Notes under the pieces: model-generated
Databases searched by the model: none
Told to the model about the DNA's origin: nothing
What the model saw: only the letters and a program-made list of their open reading frames with translations
Made by a program: the position numbers and the translations under genes
Assembly (NCBI GenBank): GCA_016713335.1
Contig: JADJPH010000110.1
Location: 1 to 8,022, forward strand
Source of the DNA: Candidatus Fredericiella danica
Lineage (GTDB): Bacteria > Chloroflexota > Anaerolineae > Caldilineales > Caldilineaceae
Reading direction: 5' to 3'
Length of the DNA: 8,022 nt
Shown here: in pieces, positions 1 to 6,625 of the stretch
Position numbering within the stretch: position 1 is the stretch's first letter
Layout: each line of letters starts with the position of its first letter

Positions 1-202
1 GACGACCGATCCCAAACTCACCAGCGCCCCTAACGATCCTGCAGTGGTCGGGCAACAGTTACAGCGCAATTCCGCAGCATCCCGGCCGGGAAACTTGAGT
101 CAAGCCCCAAGCCAGCGTACCATTCTGGTGGTAGCAGGCGCACTGCTCGCCATTGCCTTCCTGGCCGCGTTTGCGCTTTCACTGGCCCAACTAGCCACAT
201 AA
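1..202 (+). CDS. C-terminal fragment of a protein ending in a membrane helix
   Basis: An open frame (codons starting at position 2) enters from the left edge and ends at TAA 200-202, leaving about 66 residues. The first 38 or so are polar and rich in Ser, Pro, Asn and Gln, like a disordered linker. They are followed by a strongly hydrophobic stretch starting near ILVVAGALLAIAFLAAFALS, then LAQLAT and the stop. This looks like a C-terminal membrane anchor, with an Arg just before the helix suggesting a cytoplasmic N-side. The single-helix layout recalls the kinase and phosphatase to the right, so it may belong to the same signalling or secretion set, but no domain is visible and I assign no function. 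Its last 103 bases overlap the opposite-strand WXG100-like gene, an unusual arrangement. The hydrophobic tail argues that this frame is real. Confidence 0.6.
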   Translation, partial: TTDPKLTSAPNDPAVVGQQLQRNSAASRPGNLSQAPSQRTILVVAGALLAIAFLAAFALSLAQLAT

Positions 203-567
203 CCGGCAACGGTAGGGCCACGGCGGCCCCGCGTGTCCCCACGTTGTCGGTTACCCTGAACATCCCACTGGTCAGTAGAAAATCGCGTTGGCCCCCTACG
301 CATCCCACGCTCGTAGGCGCGCACCGATGCCTCCAGGTCACGATTCAGTTCCTTGCACTTGTCGGCCAAATTCTTGATGTATGGCTTGATCATCTCAATA
401 AATGCGATGACGGCGCCGCCACCCACCAGACCGATAAAGGCTGTGGCCTTGAGCGTATTGACGAGAATCTCCAGCGTCTGATTCACCATGTCCAGGACTT
501 CGCCGATGTTGCCGAAGTTCTTGGCCACCTGGTGAACGGCTGGAATATCCATGTAGACTTCATCCAT
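100..567 (-). CDS. WXG100-like protein, FIG variant, with C-terminal extension
   Basis: Predicted 155-residue protein, last of four WXG100-like genes. Residues 1-90 fit the family plan of two helices joined by a tight turn. The turn reads AFIGLVGG (about 43-50), with Phe in the place of Trp. The part around residues 41-59 is unusually hydrophobic and ends with a Met-Ile-Lys-Pro segment, followed by a charged helix (about 62-86). WXG100 proteins are usually near 100 residues; here about 60 further residues, rich in Arg, Ala and Ser, follow and lie antisense to the end of the rightward gene that stops at 202. That extension does not look family-like and may come from a frameshift near residue 95-105. 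Start at 567: AAGGA lies about 8 bases upstream, and the previous gene ends 18 bases away. WXG100 proteins are small helical hairpins, often secreted as dimers by type VII systems. Confidence 0.72.
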   Translation of the reverse strand: MDEVYMDIPAVHQVAKNFGNIGEVLDMVNQTLEILVNTLKATAFIGLVGGGAVIAFIEMIKPYIKNLADKCKELNRDLEASVRAYERGMRRGPTRFSTDQWDVQGNRQRGDTRGRRGPTVAGYVASWASESANAARKAMASSAPATTRMVRWLGA

Positions 568-585
568 GGTGGAGTTCCTTTTGGG

Positions 586-930
586 CTAGAAATTGACAAT
601 GTTGCCGAACGTATCACCCAGAGAGCTGGCCATCGACTGGGCCTGCTTGTCAGCATCGTCGATGATGTCCATCGCCCGTTGCAGGTTGCTGCTCATGAAG
701 GTGATATGGTCCATCACCTGGCCAACGCCCGGGATCATGAGCGAGGACACTTCTTCCACAAATGCGTTTGCGCCCTGCCCGATCCAGATGCCGCCCACCA
801 CCTGCTGCACCATGGCACGCATCGGCGCGAGCGCCTGGTCCTGTACAATGTTCAATTGTTGCATCAAGCCGGATAGAACGTTCTCTAGAATCTTGCGCGC
901 CATCCGAACGAGAAATCCAAATAGAGACAT
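586..930 (-). CDS. WXG100 family protein, canonical WIG
   Basis: Predicted 114-residue protein with the family's central turn WIGQGANAF (W49, G51, F57) between two helical halves. The N-terminal half is somewhat longer than usual and begins with a hydrophobic/basic stretch (MSLFGFLVRMARK); an internal Met10 is an alternative start. Start 930 is preferred because a purine-rich AAAGGGGAAG lies just upstream at a workable distance. The C-terminal half is helical and ends with LGDTFGNIVNF; I do not see a clean YxxxD/E secretion signal. It is third in the operon, 91 bases after the previous gene and 18 before the FIG variant, the closest spacing in the cluster. That spacing suggests it is co-translated with, and may dimerise with, the FIG protein (inference). 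Family members are small secreted or surface helical-hairpin proteins of type VII systems. Confidence 0.85.
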   Translation of the reverse strand: MSLFGFLVRMARKILENVLSGLMQQLNIVQDQALAPMRAMVQQVVGGIWIGQGANAFVEEVSSLMIPGVGQVMDHITFMSSNLQRAMDIIDDADKQAQSMASSLGDTFGNIVNF

Positions 931-1021
931 CGGTCGTCTTCCCCTTTCTGACTAGGTACTCATCACCTGCCGGCTACCTGAACCGCCGTACTCGCACCGT
1001 GCGGCAGCGACCGTAGCCCGA

Positions 1022-1315
1022 TCAGAACATGCCCTTGGATTGCCGGTCGGCCTCCTGTGCATAACGCACCGCGGCCCTGATATCACCATCAAGTTCGTTG
1101 AACTTAGCGGAAAGCTTGTTGATCGCCGGGCACAGTTTGCCCCGAATTGCCTCAACGAAGGCCTGACCACCATTGCCAAGCAACGCACCATCTTCCAGCA
1201 CAGTTGCGAGGTTTTGCATCTCCTGCAACGTATCTTTGAGTTGCTCGGCCCCTTGCTTGAAGGTGCGGCTCATCTCTTCCATATCCGGGTAGACCACTCG
1301 AATTTCGTCAGTCAT
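1022..1315 (-). CDS. WXG100-like protein, Trp replaced by Leu
   Basis: Predicted 97-residue protein, typical family length. It is a clear paralogue of the gene upstream: both begin M-[ST]-D-E-[VI]-R, carry Tyr9 and Phe19 in the same places, and have their turn at residue 45. Here the turn is ALLGNGGQAF (L45, L46, G47), so the signature Trp is Leu while the Gly and following Phe are kept. The C-terminal helix ends RYAQEADRQSKGMF, near but not matching YxxxD/E (D/E would be needed four residues after Tyr). Start 1315 is backed by AGAGGAG about 9 bases upstream. Second in the operon, with 82 bases to the upstream gene and 91 to the next. Probable role (inference): the non-canonical partner of a WXG100 heterodimer, as in CFP-10/ESAT-6 type pairs. 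Confidence 0.8.
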   Translation of the reverse strand: MTDEIRVVYPDMEEMSRTFKQGAEQLKDTLQEMQNLATVLEDGALLGNGGQAFVEAIRGKLCPAINKLSAKFNELDGDIRAAVRYAQEADRQSKGMF

Positions 1316-1397
1316 TCACGCTTACTCCTCTCAAAGGTGGACAAGTCAGTCACTAAAGCTAGACATGCTACGACATGGAATCGCAACGGAACGCCCT

Positions 1398-1700
1398 CTA
1401 GCTGATTCTGAACGGCGCGGCAGCCTCCTCATCAGCCTGCTTCATCGTCTGGGAAATGTTCTTGGTCGTCGTCGAGGCCTCGCCCAGCGCGCTCTGGAGC
1501 CGCGTCACTGAAGGCAACACCAGGCTCCGCATCTCACGGAAGAACGCGTCCGAACCGCGGCCGATCCAACTGCCATTTTCCAATGGCTCCATCGCTCCAC
1601 GTACACTCTGCAACATCTGCTGGATTTCGCTTTGCGCTCTTGCGAAGCGCTGGGCGACCTGCTCCAGCTCGTCATACGACGCTCTCACCTCGTCTGACAT
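1398..1700 (-). CDS. WXG100 family protein, canonical WIG, first of the operon
   Basis: Predicted 100-residue protein, the classic WXG100 length. A first amphipathic helix (about 9-38) is followed by the turn SWIGRGSDAF (W45, G47, F53) and a second helix (about 53-90). The WIG turn with downstream DAF is the clearest family signature in the window. The tail (KQADEEAAAPFRIS) has no evident YxxxD/E signal. Start 1700 has AAAGGAG about 10 bases upstream. It is the promoter-proximal gene of the leftward set, and the long intergenic region lies directly upstream; I could not find a convincing promoter for it. Whether it is secreted is unknown, since no secretion ATPase is in view. Confidence 0.88.
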   Translation of the reverse strand: MSDEVRASYDELEQVAQRFARAQSEIQQMLQSVRGAMEPLENGSWIGRGSDAFFREMRSLVLPSVTRLQSALGEASTTTKNISQTMKQADEEAAAPFRIS

Positions 1701-1946
1701 GGTCGGGTTTCTCCTTTACGATCCTACAAAATTGCGCTGTTGAATTCCCTACTGAACGTACACATGGCAGTGCGCTATGACTCACGGCGTCCTGGCAACT
1801 ATCGCTTTAGGTGCGCCGCTTTCAACCCAAGATCCAAACAGCACAGGGAATGGAAAAGCTTCCTCCCTCCCCAGTGCGCTGCAGCCAGCGACTCCACGGA
1901 TTCTCTCCACTATATAGTTTTCATAAAATTGATCACTGGAAAGGGG

Positions 1947-1958
1947 TCCAACGTTGGA
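1947..1958. repeat. 12-bp perfect palindrome
   Basis: TCCAACGTTGGA equals its own reverse complement. It sits about 250 bases upstream of the first WXG100 gene, where a regulator dimer could bind. No regulator is known, and short palindromes also occur by chance. Confidence 0.45.
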
Positions 1959-2029
1959 GGAAAGACCGCCGCTCCAGAAAGCTATACAGCACGTTTACAA
2001 CATCAATGGTATTGTTCAGCTACGCATGT

Positions 2030-2049
2030 CCTGGTTCTACCAAACCAGG
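2030..2049. repeat. Hairpin, 7-bp stem with 6-nt loop
   Basis: CCTGGTT (2030-2036) pairs with AACCAGG (2043-2049) around the loop CTACCA. It lies two bases before the 14-bp palindrome at 2052-2065, giving two dyads side by side. No T-run follows on either strand, so a terminator role is not supported. Confidence 0.45.
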
Positions 2050-2051
2050 AG

Positions 2052-2065
2052 GTAGATCGATCTAC
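2052..2065. repeat. 14-bp perfect palindrome
   Basis: GTAGATCGATCTAC is a complete palindrome with no central spacer, as in binding sites for small dimeric repressors. It is roughly midway between the two divergent gene groups. An operator role is inference only. Confidence 0.5.
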
Positions 2066-2114
2066 GCCGTCTCAACCACTGATACTGCTTGCCAATGCGA
2101 TCCCTGAACTGTAA

Positions 2115-2191
2115 CAACGGAATGGTGCTGAGCATCACCTGCGCCTGAGGTCTGCCAACGGAATGGCCGGTGAGGAGCACCCGCCATTCCG
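2115..2191. repeat. CGGAATGG repeats with a long stem-loop
   Basis: CAACGGAATGG occurs at 2115-2125 and again at 2156-2166, 41 bases apart; an inverted copy, CCATTCCG, lies at 2184-2191. The second copy and the inverted one form a hairpin: 9 pairs (2159-2167 with 2183-2191), one C-C mismatch, then GGTG (2169-2172) with CACC (2178-2181), closing on the loop AGGAG. There is no T-run, so this is not an intrinsic terminator. It could be a regulatory RNA structure, a regulator site, or a relic of a small repetitive element. Confidence 0.55.
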
Positions 2192-2249
2192 ATTCCAGCA
2201 ATGCTGTGGAAAGCATAACGGAAACTGTGTTGCATTTCAAGTCCCAAAA

Positions 2250-2262
2250 ATCGGAGTCCGAT
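2250..2262. repeat. 13-bp dyad ATCGGA-G-TCCGAT
   Basis: Two 6-base arms surround one central base, and a second small palindrome, ATACGTAT (2261-2268), overlaps its right end. It may be part of the regulatory region upstream of the rightward promoter. Function unknown. Confidence 0.4.
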
Positions 2263-2304
2263 ACGTATATTCTTTCCCAGTAATTCCCAGACGTGCACAC
2301 ACAA

Positions 2305-2323
2305 AGTTCCGCGGCACGGAACT
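2305..2323. repeat. Hairpin, 7-bp stem with 5-nt loop, upstream of the promoter
   Basis: AGTTCCG (2305-2311) pairs with CGGAACT (2317-2323) around CGGCA. It ends 57 bases before the -35 box at 2381, a spacing that would suit an activator or repressor site. No protein can be named from the sequence. Confidence 0.4.
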
Positions 2324-2380
2324 ACTTCGTTGGCCTTGCACCTGCCGCTGCGAAGCCATAGGGGATCACGAAAACGATTA

Positions 2381-2409
2381 TTGCGTGCAGTACGATATTC
2401 AGCTATAAT
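2381..2409 (+). promoter_or_regulatory. Sigma70-like promoter for the vWA-FHA/kinase/PP2C genes
   Basis: TTGCGT at 2381-2386 and a perfect TATAAT at 2404-2409 are separated by exactly 17 bases. The -35 box matches TTGACA only in its first three bases, so an activator may help. Transcription would start near 2416, leaving a leader of about 140 bases before the ATG at 2556. The spacer contains CGATATTC (2393-2400), whose exact inverted copy GAATATCG lies in the leader at 2478-2485, a possible operator or leader-folding pair. Confidence 0.6.
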
Positions 2410-2544
2410 CGCACCGCATGCAATATCTCGGCATGTAGGTTACCTCGGCCAACAGCAGCATTTGCACCGGAAATTTAGAATATCGTTACTTGGCAGCCAC
2501 CTGACGGCAGCATCCGTCTGTTCGTTGAAGTCTAGAACCCGACT

Positions 2545-2558
2545 GGAGCGGCGCAATG
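2545..2558 (+). promoter_or_regulatory. Ribosome site and probable true ATG of the vWA-FHA gene
   Basis: GGAG at 2545-2548 is followed, after 7 bases, by ATG at 2556. That ATG reads MRSIISPDP and then hits TGA, in a different frame from the main protein. The main frame has no ATG or GTG between its upstream stop (2533) and TTG 2602, and starting at 2602 would remove the basic N-terminus of an evident signal peptide. The ribosome site therefore supports 2556 as the original start, with one extra base before 2602. Confidence 0.6.
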
Positions 2559-4700
2559 CGATCGATTATCTCGCCCGATCCGTGATTCTCGTCACCTCAT
2601 CTTGGCTGGTGCGCTCCTCCTTGGCGCCGTTGCCCAGGTGCACGGTCAAACCGATTCACGGCCGGTCTTTGTCATCACCGGCGTTGATGTCACGAGTTTT
2701 CCCGACATTCAGGTGACGGCGTTCGGGGCAAATCTAGGTGGTGAGTTGGCCTCACTTCCCGCGGTCCTAAAGGAAGATGGCGTGGAACAGCCGATCGTCG
2801 CCAGTGAACCAGCGACCGTCGGCGTGGCAACCGCCTTCCTCCTCGACGCATCAAGCAATATTCGCGACCCGGGAAACACCGGCGACGCACGCAATGTGGA
2901 AATCGCCAAGGCGGTGAATCGTTTCGTGGAAATGCAGGAATTGTCCGCCGCCACTGACTGGCTTGCGGCGTACACGGTTAACGGCGCCGGCGACGGTTTT
3001 TCGCAGATTGCCGACTGGACCCAAGATCATCAGGCAGTTGCCAATGAACTGAGCCTATACGCCCCAGAAGCGCTTCCGGACAGCACGCCGCTCTTCGGTC
3101 TCATCAAGTATGGTCTCGATCAAATCGAATTGGCGCCGGTGCCGCAGAATCTGCGTCGCTCTTTGGTGGTATTCTCCGACGGCTTCGACGCCTTGAGCGC
3201 TGTACAAATCGACGATATTGTCAATCGCGCCAATCGGCTCGGCGTTACCATCCACACAGTGATGGTGGGGCCTGAGGCGGAAGCGCGCCGGCAGAATCTG
3301 CAGCGTATTGCCGATGTGACAGATGGCCAATACCTGGTGTACTCCTCGCTGCAGGATATGGAAGGCCTGGGGAGCCACCTGGCCAGCGAACGCGAGCAAC
3401 AGCGCTATCTCTATCGCCTAACCCAGGCAGAACCAAAGACCGTAGAAGTGGCAGTCACGACACCGGGCGGACGGACCTTGCGCGACGAGGCGGCATTTCC
3501 AACTGTGCCTGCCCAACCAGCGACAATGACGATCCAGCAGCCATCTAGCGGCAGCCGCATTGAGCGCAGCGGCGCCACGCCGGATACGCCAATTGGCGAA
3601 CTAACACCGGCATCGCTCACCATTGTGCTGGATGTGCAATGGCCAGACGGTCACCCGCGCACTTTTGACCGCATCGAATATGAGCTGAACGGCAAGACCG
3701 AGGCGACCACCGCCGAGCCATTCACCTCGATCGAGTTTCCGATTGCGGACCTGGATGCCGGCAACTACACCTTGCGCGCACTTGCCATCGACGAATTGGG
3801 GATTGAAAGCAGGGCGGCGCCCGTCTCATTTGCGGTGAATGTGAGCCTGCCGGCACCTGCGCCTGCAACCGAAGCAAGCGCAGCGCCAGCAGCGGACACC
3901 TCCGCCAACGACACCGGGGCCAACGACACCGGGGCAACGCCGGCGATAGCCGAAGCAGTAGGCGAAAGCAACGCGCCGGCAAACACCGCAGCGTCATCAC
4001 CCACGGAAATCGTCCTGCTCCCGGATGGCGCCGACACACTGCAAGGCAGCACCTGGCGCATCCCGATCGCCAACATCGATGTTGCGTATGGTTCGACAGC
4101 CAGCGGTGAACGCCAGTTGCGGATTGGTGACAGCACGATTCCGCTCATTCCGGCAATTGCCATGATCTCGCTCATCCCGCTGGCGGCTGTGCTCGCCGCC
4201 CTCTACTTCGTCAGGCGTAGGAACGGAAATGAACTGGCCCGCGGCGAGCCGCTCCCCATCTATGCAGGCGTCACCGGTGAGAACATCTCCACCGTGGTGG
4301 ACGCGACTGCGTACGACCTGACAGAGGATGCCACTGAAGCCCAACCAATTGTCGACTTTGAGGCGCCTGCGTCACTTCATTACGTCGAAGGTGGCGACAG
4401 CCTGCCGAAAAAGCTCAACATTGAAGGTGGGCGCGAAGTGCGGATTGGACGCAAGGCGGCCTTCTGTGACCTCATTATCGATGATCAGCGCGTCTCACGC
4501 TTGCACGCATCGATCCAGGAAAACGAGACGATGGCAACTTCTACATCAAAGATGAAGGTAGCGCTGGCGGCACATTTGTCAATCGGCGTAAGCTGCGCGT
4601 CAACGACAGCAGGAAGCTGGTCCACGGCGACATCATCAACTTCAATACCGTGGCTTATCGGTTTGAACTTGCGGAGCCTGAGAAGGCAAGCGAGGCATGA
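2556..4700 (+). CDS. vWA / Ig-like / membrane helix / FHA protein, frameshifted twice as sequenced
   Basis: The uninterrupted frame runs from TTG 2602 to TAA 4734 (numbering below from 2602). Order: signal-peptide core (LILAGALLLGAVAQVHGQ, partly upstream of 2602); vWA domain about 72-270, with a degenerate MIDAS DASSN (D82) and a later SDG Asp (D193); Ig-like beta domain about 309-413; Ala/Thr/Asn linker; membrane helix about 515-535 followed by RRR; FHA domain from about 605, with VRIGR (613-617) and SRLHA. This puts vWA outside and FHA inside. Just after SIQEN the FHA domain jumps to another frame, where DDGNFYIKDEG, GGTFVNRRKL and HGDIINF follow to TGA 4698-4700. The printed frame instead gives Ser/Thr-rich nonsense. 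FHA domains bind phosphothreonine peptides, probably here the product of the kinase encoded 67 bases downstream. At the start, a second frame change joins ATG 2556 to the main frame. The two shifts are of opposite sign. Confidence 0.82.
3904..3933 (+). repeat. 15-bp tandem repeat in the linker, two copies
   Basis: GCCAACGACACCGGG occurs twice in tandem, encoding Ala-Asn-Asp-Thr-Gly twice within the disordered linker between the Ig-like domain and the membrane helix. The copies are identical, so copy number could vary between strains without a frame change. Confidence 0.8.
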
Positions 4701-4767
4701 CATGCGCCTTATATACACGATTTTCGTCCAGTAAATGCTGATGTAATGTCGATTCCGTGAGCCGAAA

Positions 4768-6580
4768 ATGCCAACCCCTACCCTCAATATCGGCCCGTAC
4801 CTCTATCTGCCGAGACATCAGCTCGATGAGACCAAGATGTCTACGATCTGGGTTGCCCAGGAGCAACGCGCGTCAGAACACAATCGAGCGGAGGAGAACC
4901 AGGTTGTCCTCAAGATCGCGCGCCTGAGCGACAAACAGTACAGTCTCACCAATCAGCGCGCCATCGAAAACGAAGAAAAGTGGCTGATGTCACTGCGCCA
5001 CCCCAACGTCATCCGCCTCCGGCCGATTGCAGAGGTGCACAGTTCCCGGCAGCAAGTTTATCGCGCTCGCTCCGATCTGCCGGGCAACCCCTGGTTTCTA
5101 GTCACCGACTTCTTGCCAGGAGGGGACCTCAGCTCGCTGCTGACCGAACGCAGGCGCCTTTCGTCGGCGCTGGCTATCGAGATTGTTGAGCAAGTTGGCA
5201 ATGCCCTTGTCTACATTCACCAGCACAACTGCGTACATTGCGACATCAAGCCGCGCAATATTTTGTTTCGCCGGAAACCCACGGGCGATGCCCTGACCTT
5301 GGAATCGCAGCCGGTAGTCATCGATTTTGGCATTGCCAAGAACCCGATCGACGGCAAGCAACTGGTCTCAGGCACGCCACGCTGGATTACCCCCGAAATG
5401 GCAGAGGCGATGCGGGTGGTGACAAAACTGGAGGTTGATTCCTCATGGGATGTCTATGCGCTCGGGCTGGTGCTCTACAATGCAATCACCGGTCGAAAAC
5501 CCAGATTGGATGTGCCTGGACCTGGCTCCTGGGATCGCATCACCCCTGCCGACCTACAATCGGATCACACGGTGAGCGATGCCCCAGCACTTGCCGCCGA
5601 GCTGAACCGGCTGCTGTTGAGTGCCACCGCCACCGCTGCAAGCGAGCGCGTTAGTGCCGCCACATTTCTAAACCAGACACAGCAGCTTCGCAGGTATGTG
5701 CGCGTTTCACCGCAGCCGGCCGGACAACAGCGGCCGGCGCCGGATCGTCGCACCGGATGGTGGGTTTTGGGTGCGTTGACAGCCGCCGCGCTCCTGTTTT
5801 TCGCCGTTGTGTGGCTAAATCAGCGCCCCACAGGCGTTCTACCGTCGCCAGATCCGCAGGCGACCCCTCCGATCTCAGCAACGGATGCTGCCGGCGGCAG
5901 CACAGGCACAGGCGCGCCACCGCCGCAAGCGGCACTCCCCGGACAGGCGGCGCCGCCAGAACTTGCGACTGACAGCATGCCTCCGGCGGCTGCTCAGCCC
6001 GCGTCGGCTTCGGTGACGATTACACCGGATGAGAAGCCAGCAGGCGCACCTGTAAATGAACCGGCGCCTACATCCACTCGCGCACAACTGACGTCGACCC
6101 CGCTGCCGCCACCGACGCCACGGCCGCCACCGACGTCTTCATCAGCACGCAGCCCTGCGGTGGGAACACCTGTTGGGGGTGCGCAATCTACGCCGCGCCG
6201 TTCGCCCATCCGCAGGCGCCGGGCTTACACCGGATCTTGCGATCTCATTGCTAGAGCCGGGTCCCAATGCGGCTGGGCGCGGGACCGTACGGTTCCGTTG
6301 GCAGCCGGACCGCCCTACTGGCCCGAATGATTGCTATGAACTGCGCTTCTGGGAAGGTGGACCAGAACAATGGGTAAGCGGCTTTGGACTCATGGCCCAC
6401 ACGCGCAGAACGGATGCGATCCTCCAACTGGATGAAGGGTTGGAGCAATCACTCGGCGCCAATCGCTTGCGCGAAGGCGTCACCTACTCGTGGGCGGTGC
6501 TGCAGGTGGCCTGTGATCCATATCGCGCCCCCGAACGTGTGAACAGTGAAGTCCGTCGATTTACTTACACCGGGCAATAG
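4768..6580 (+). CDS. Membrane Ser/Thr protein kinase with outer beta-sandwich domain, frameshifted
   Basis: The printed frame ends at TGA 6328, but the true protein very likely continues in the next frame to TAG 6578. Kinase domain about 8-310: K49 in VVLKI, Glu in the region 67-70, HCDIKPRN (H157, D159, K161, N164), DFG (186-188), TPE (208-210) in place of APE, and WDVYALG (227-233). The Gly-rich loop is not recognisable and the HRD Arg is Cys (non-RD). A membrane helix follows (about 331-350), then a Pro/Thr/Ala-rich outer linker. After about 6220 the other frame gives SLLEPGPNAAG, RFRWQPD, CYELRFWE and SEVRRFTYTGQ, a compact beta-rich, fibronectin- or Ig-like domain, probably the sensor. 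It would phosphorylate Ser/Thr in the cytoplasm; the FHA protein is the obvious partner. Start 4768 lacks a strong Shine-Dalgarno; it begins 67 bases after the FHA stop and ends 45 before the phosphatase gene. Confidence 0.87.
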
Positions 6581-6625
6581 CGACAAAAATGGCTACTGTG
6601 CGGTGAGTCAGGTGAAGGAGCAGCG

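Larger units (their letters stand above)
1701..2555. other. Long divergent intergenic region with several inverted repeats
   Basis: About 855 bases between the two divergent gene groups. Short open frames exist on both strands, but none has a good ribosome site, recognisable protein character or continuity, so I call none. GC content is visibly lower than in the flanking genes. The right part holds a promoter for the signalling genes (2381-2409). Between about 1909 and 2323 there are several perfect or near-perfect dyads: ACTATATAGT at 1909-1918, and further ones at 1947-1958, 2030-2049, 2052-2065, 2159-2191, 2250-2262 and 2305-2323. None is followed by a T-run, so they do not look like intrinsic terminators. 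They may be regulator sites, an RNA structure, or the remains of a mobile element. No tRNA or known riboswitch was recognised. Confidence 0.6.

Noticed and set aside
215..229. GGGCC-ACGGC-GGCCC hairpin after the stop at 202, as a terminator
   Set aside because: The stem is only 5 bp and no T-run follows; it also lies inside the opposite-strand gene.
244..876. A 210-residue rightward open frame
   Set aside because: It is His-rich and lies antisense to two WXG100 genes that have good ribosome sites and family motifs.
1948..1958. A leftward promoter for the WXG100 operon (TTGGAC, 17 bases, TTTTAT)
   Set aside because: Only three of six -35 bases and four of six -10 bases match, so chance is a sufficient explanation.
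1740..2114. A 124-residue rightward open frame in the intergenic region
   Set aside because: Composition is not protein-like, there is no Shine-Dalgarno, and it spans several of the palindromes.
2037..2304. Leftward open frames of 80-87 residues in the intergenic region
   Set aside because: No ribosome site or known domain; their internal similarity comes from the CGGAATGG repeats and hairpin.
4519..4530. Programmed -1 frameshifting in the FHA gene
   Set aside because: There is no classic X-XXY-YYZ slippery heptamer, only four A residues, and the neighbouring genes show similar breaks, so an indel is simpler.
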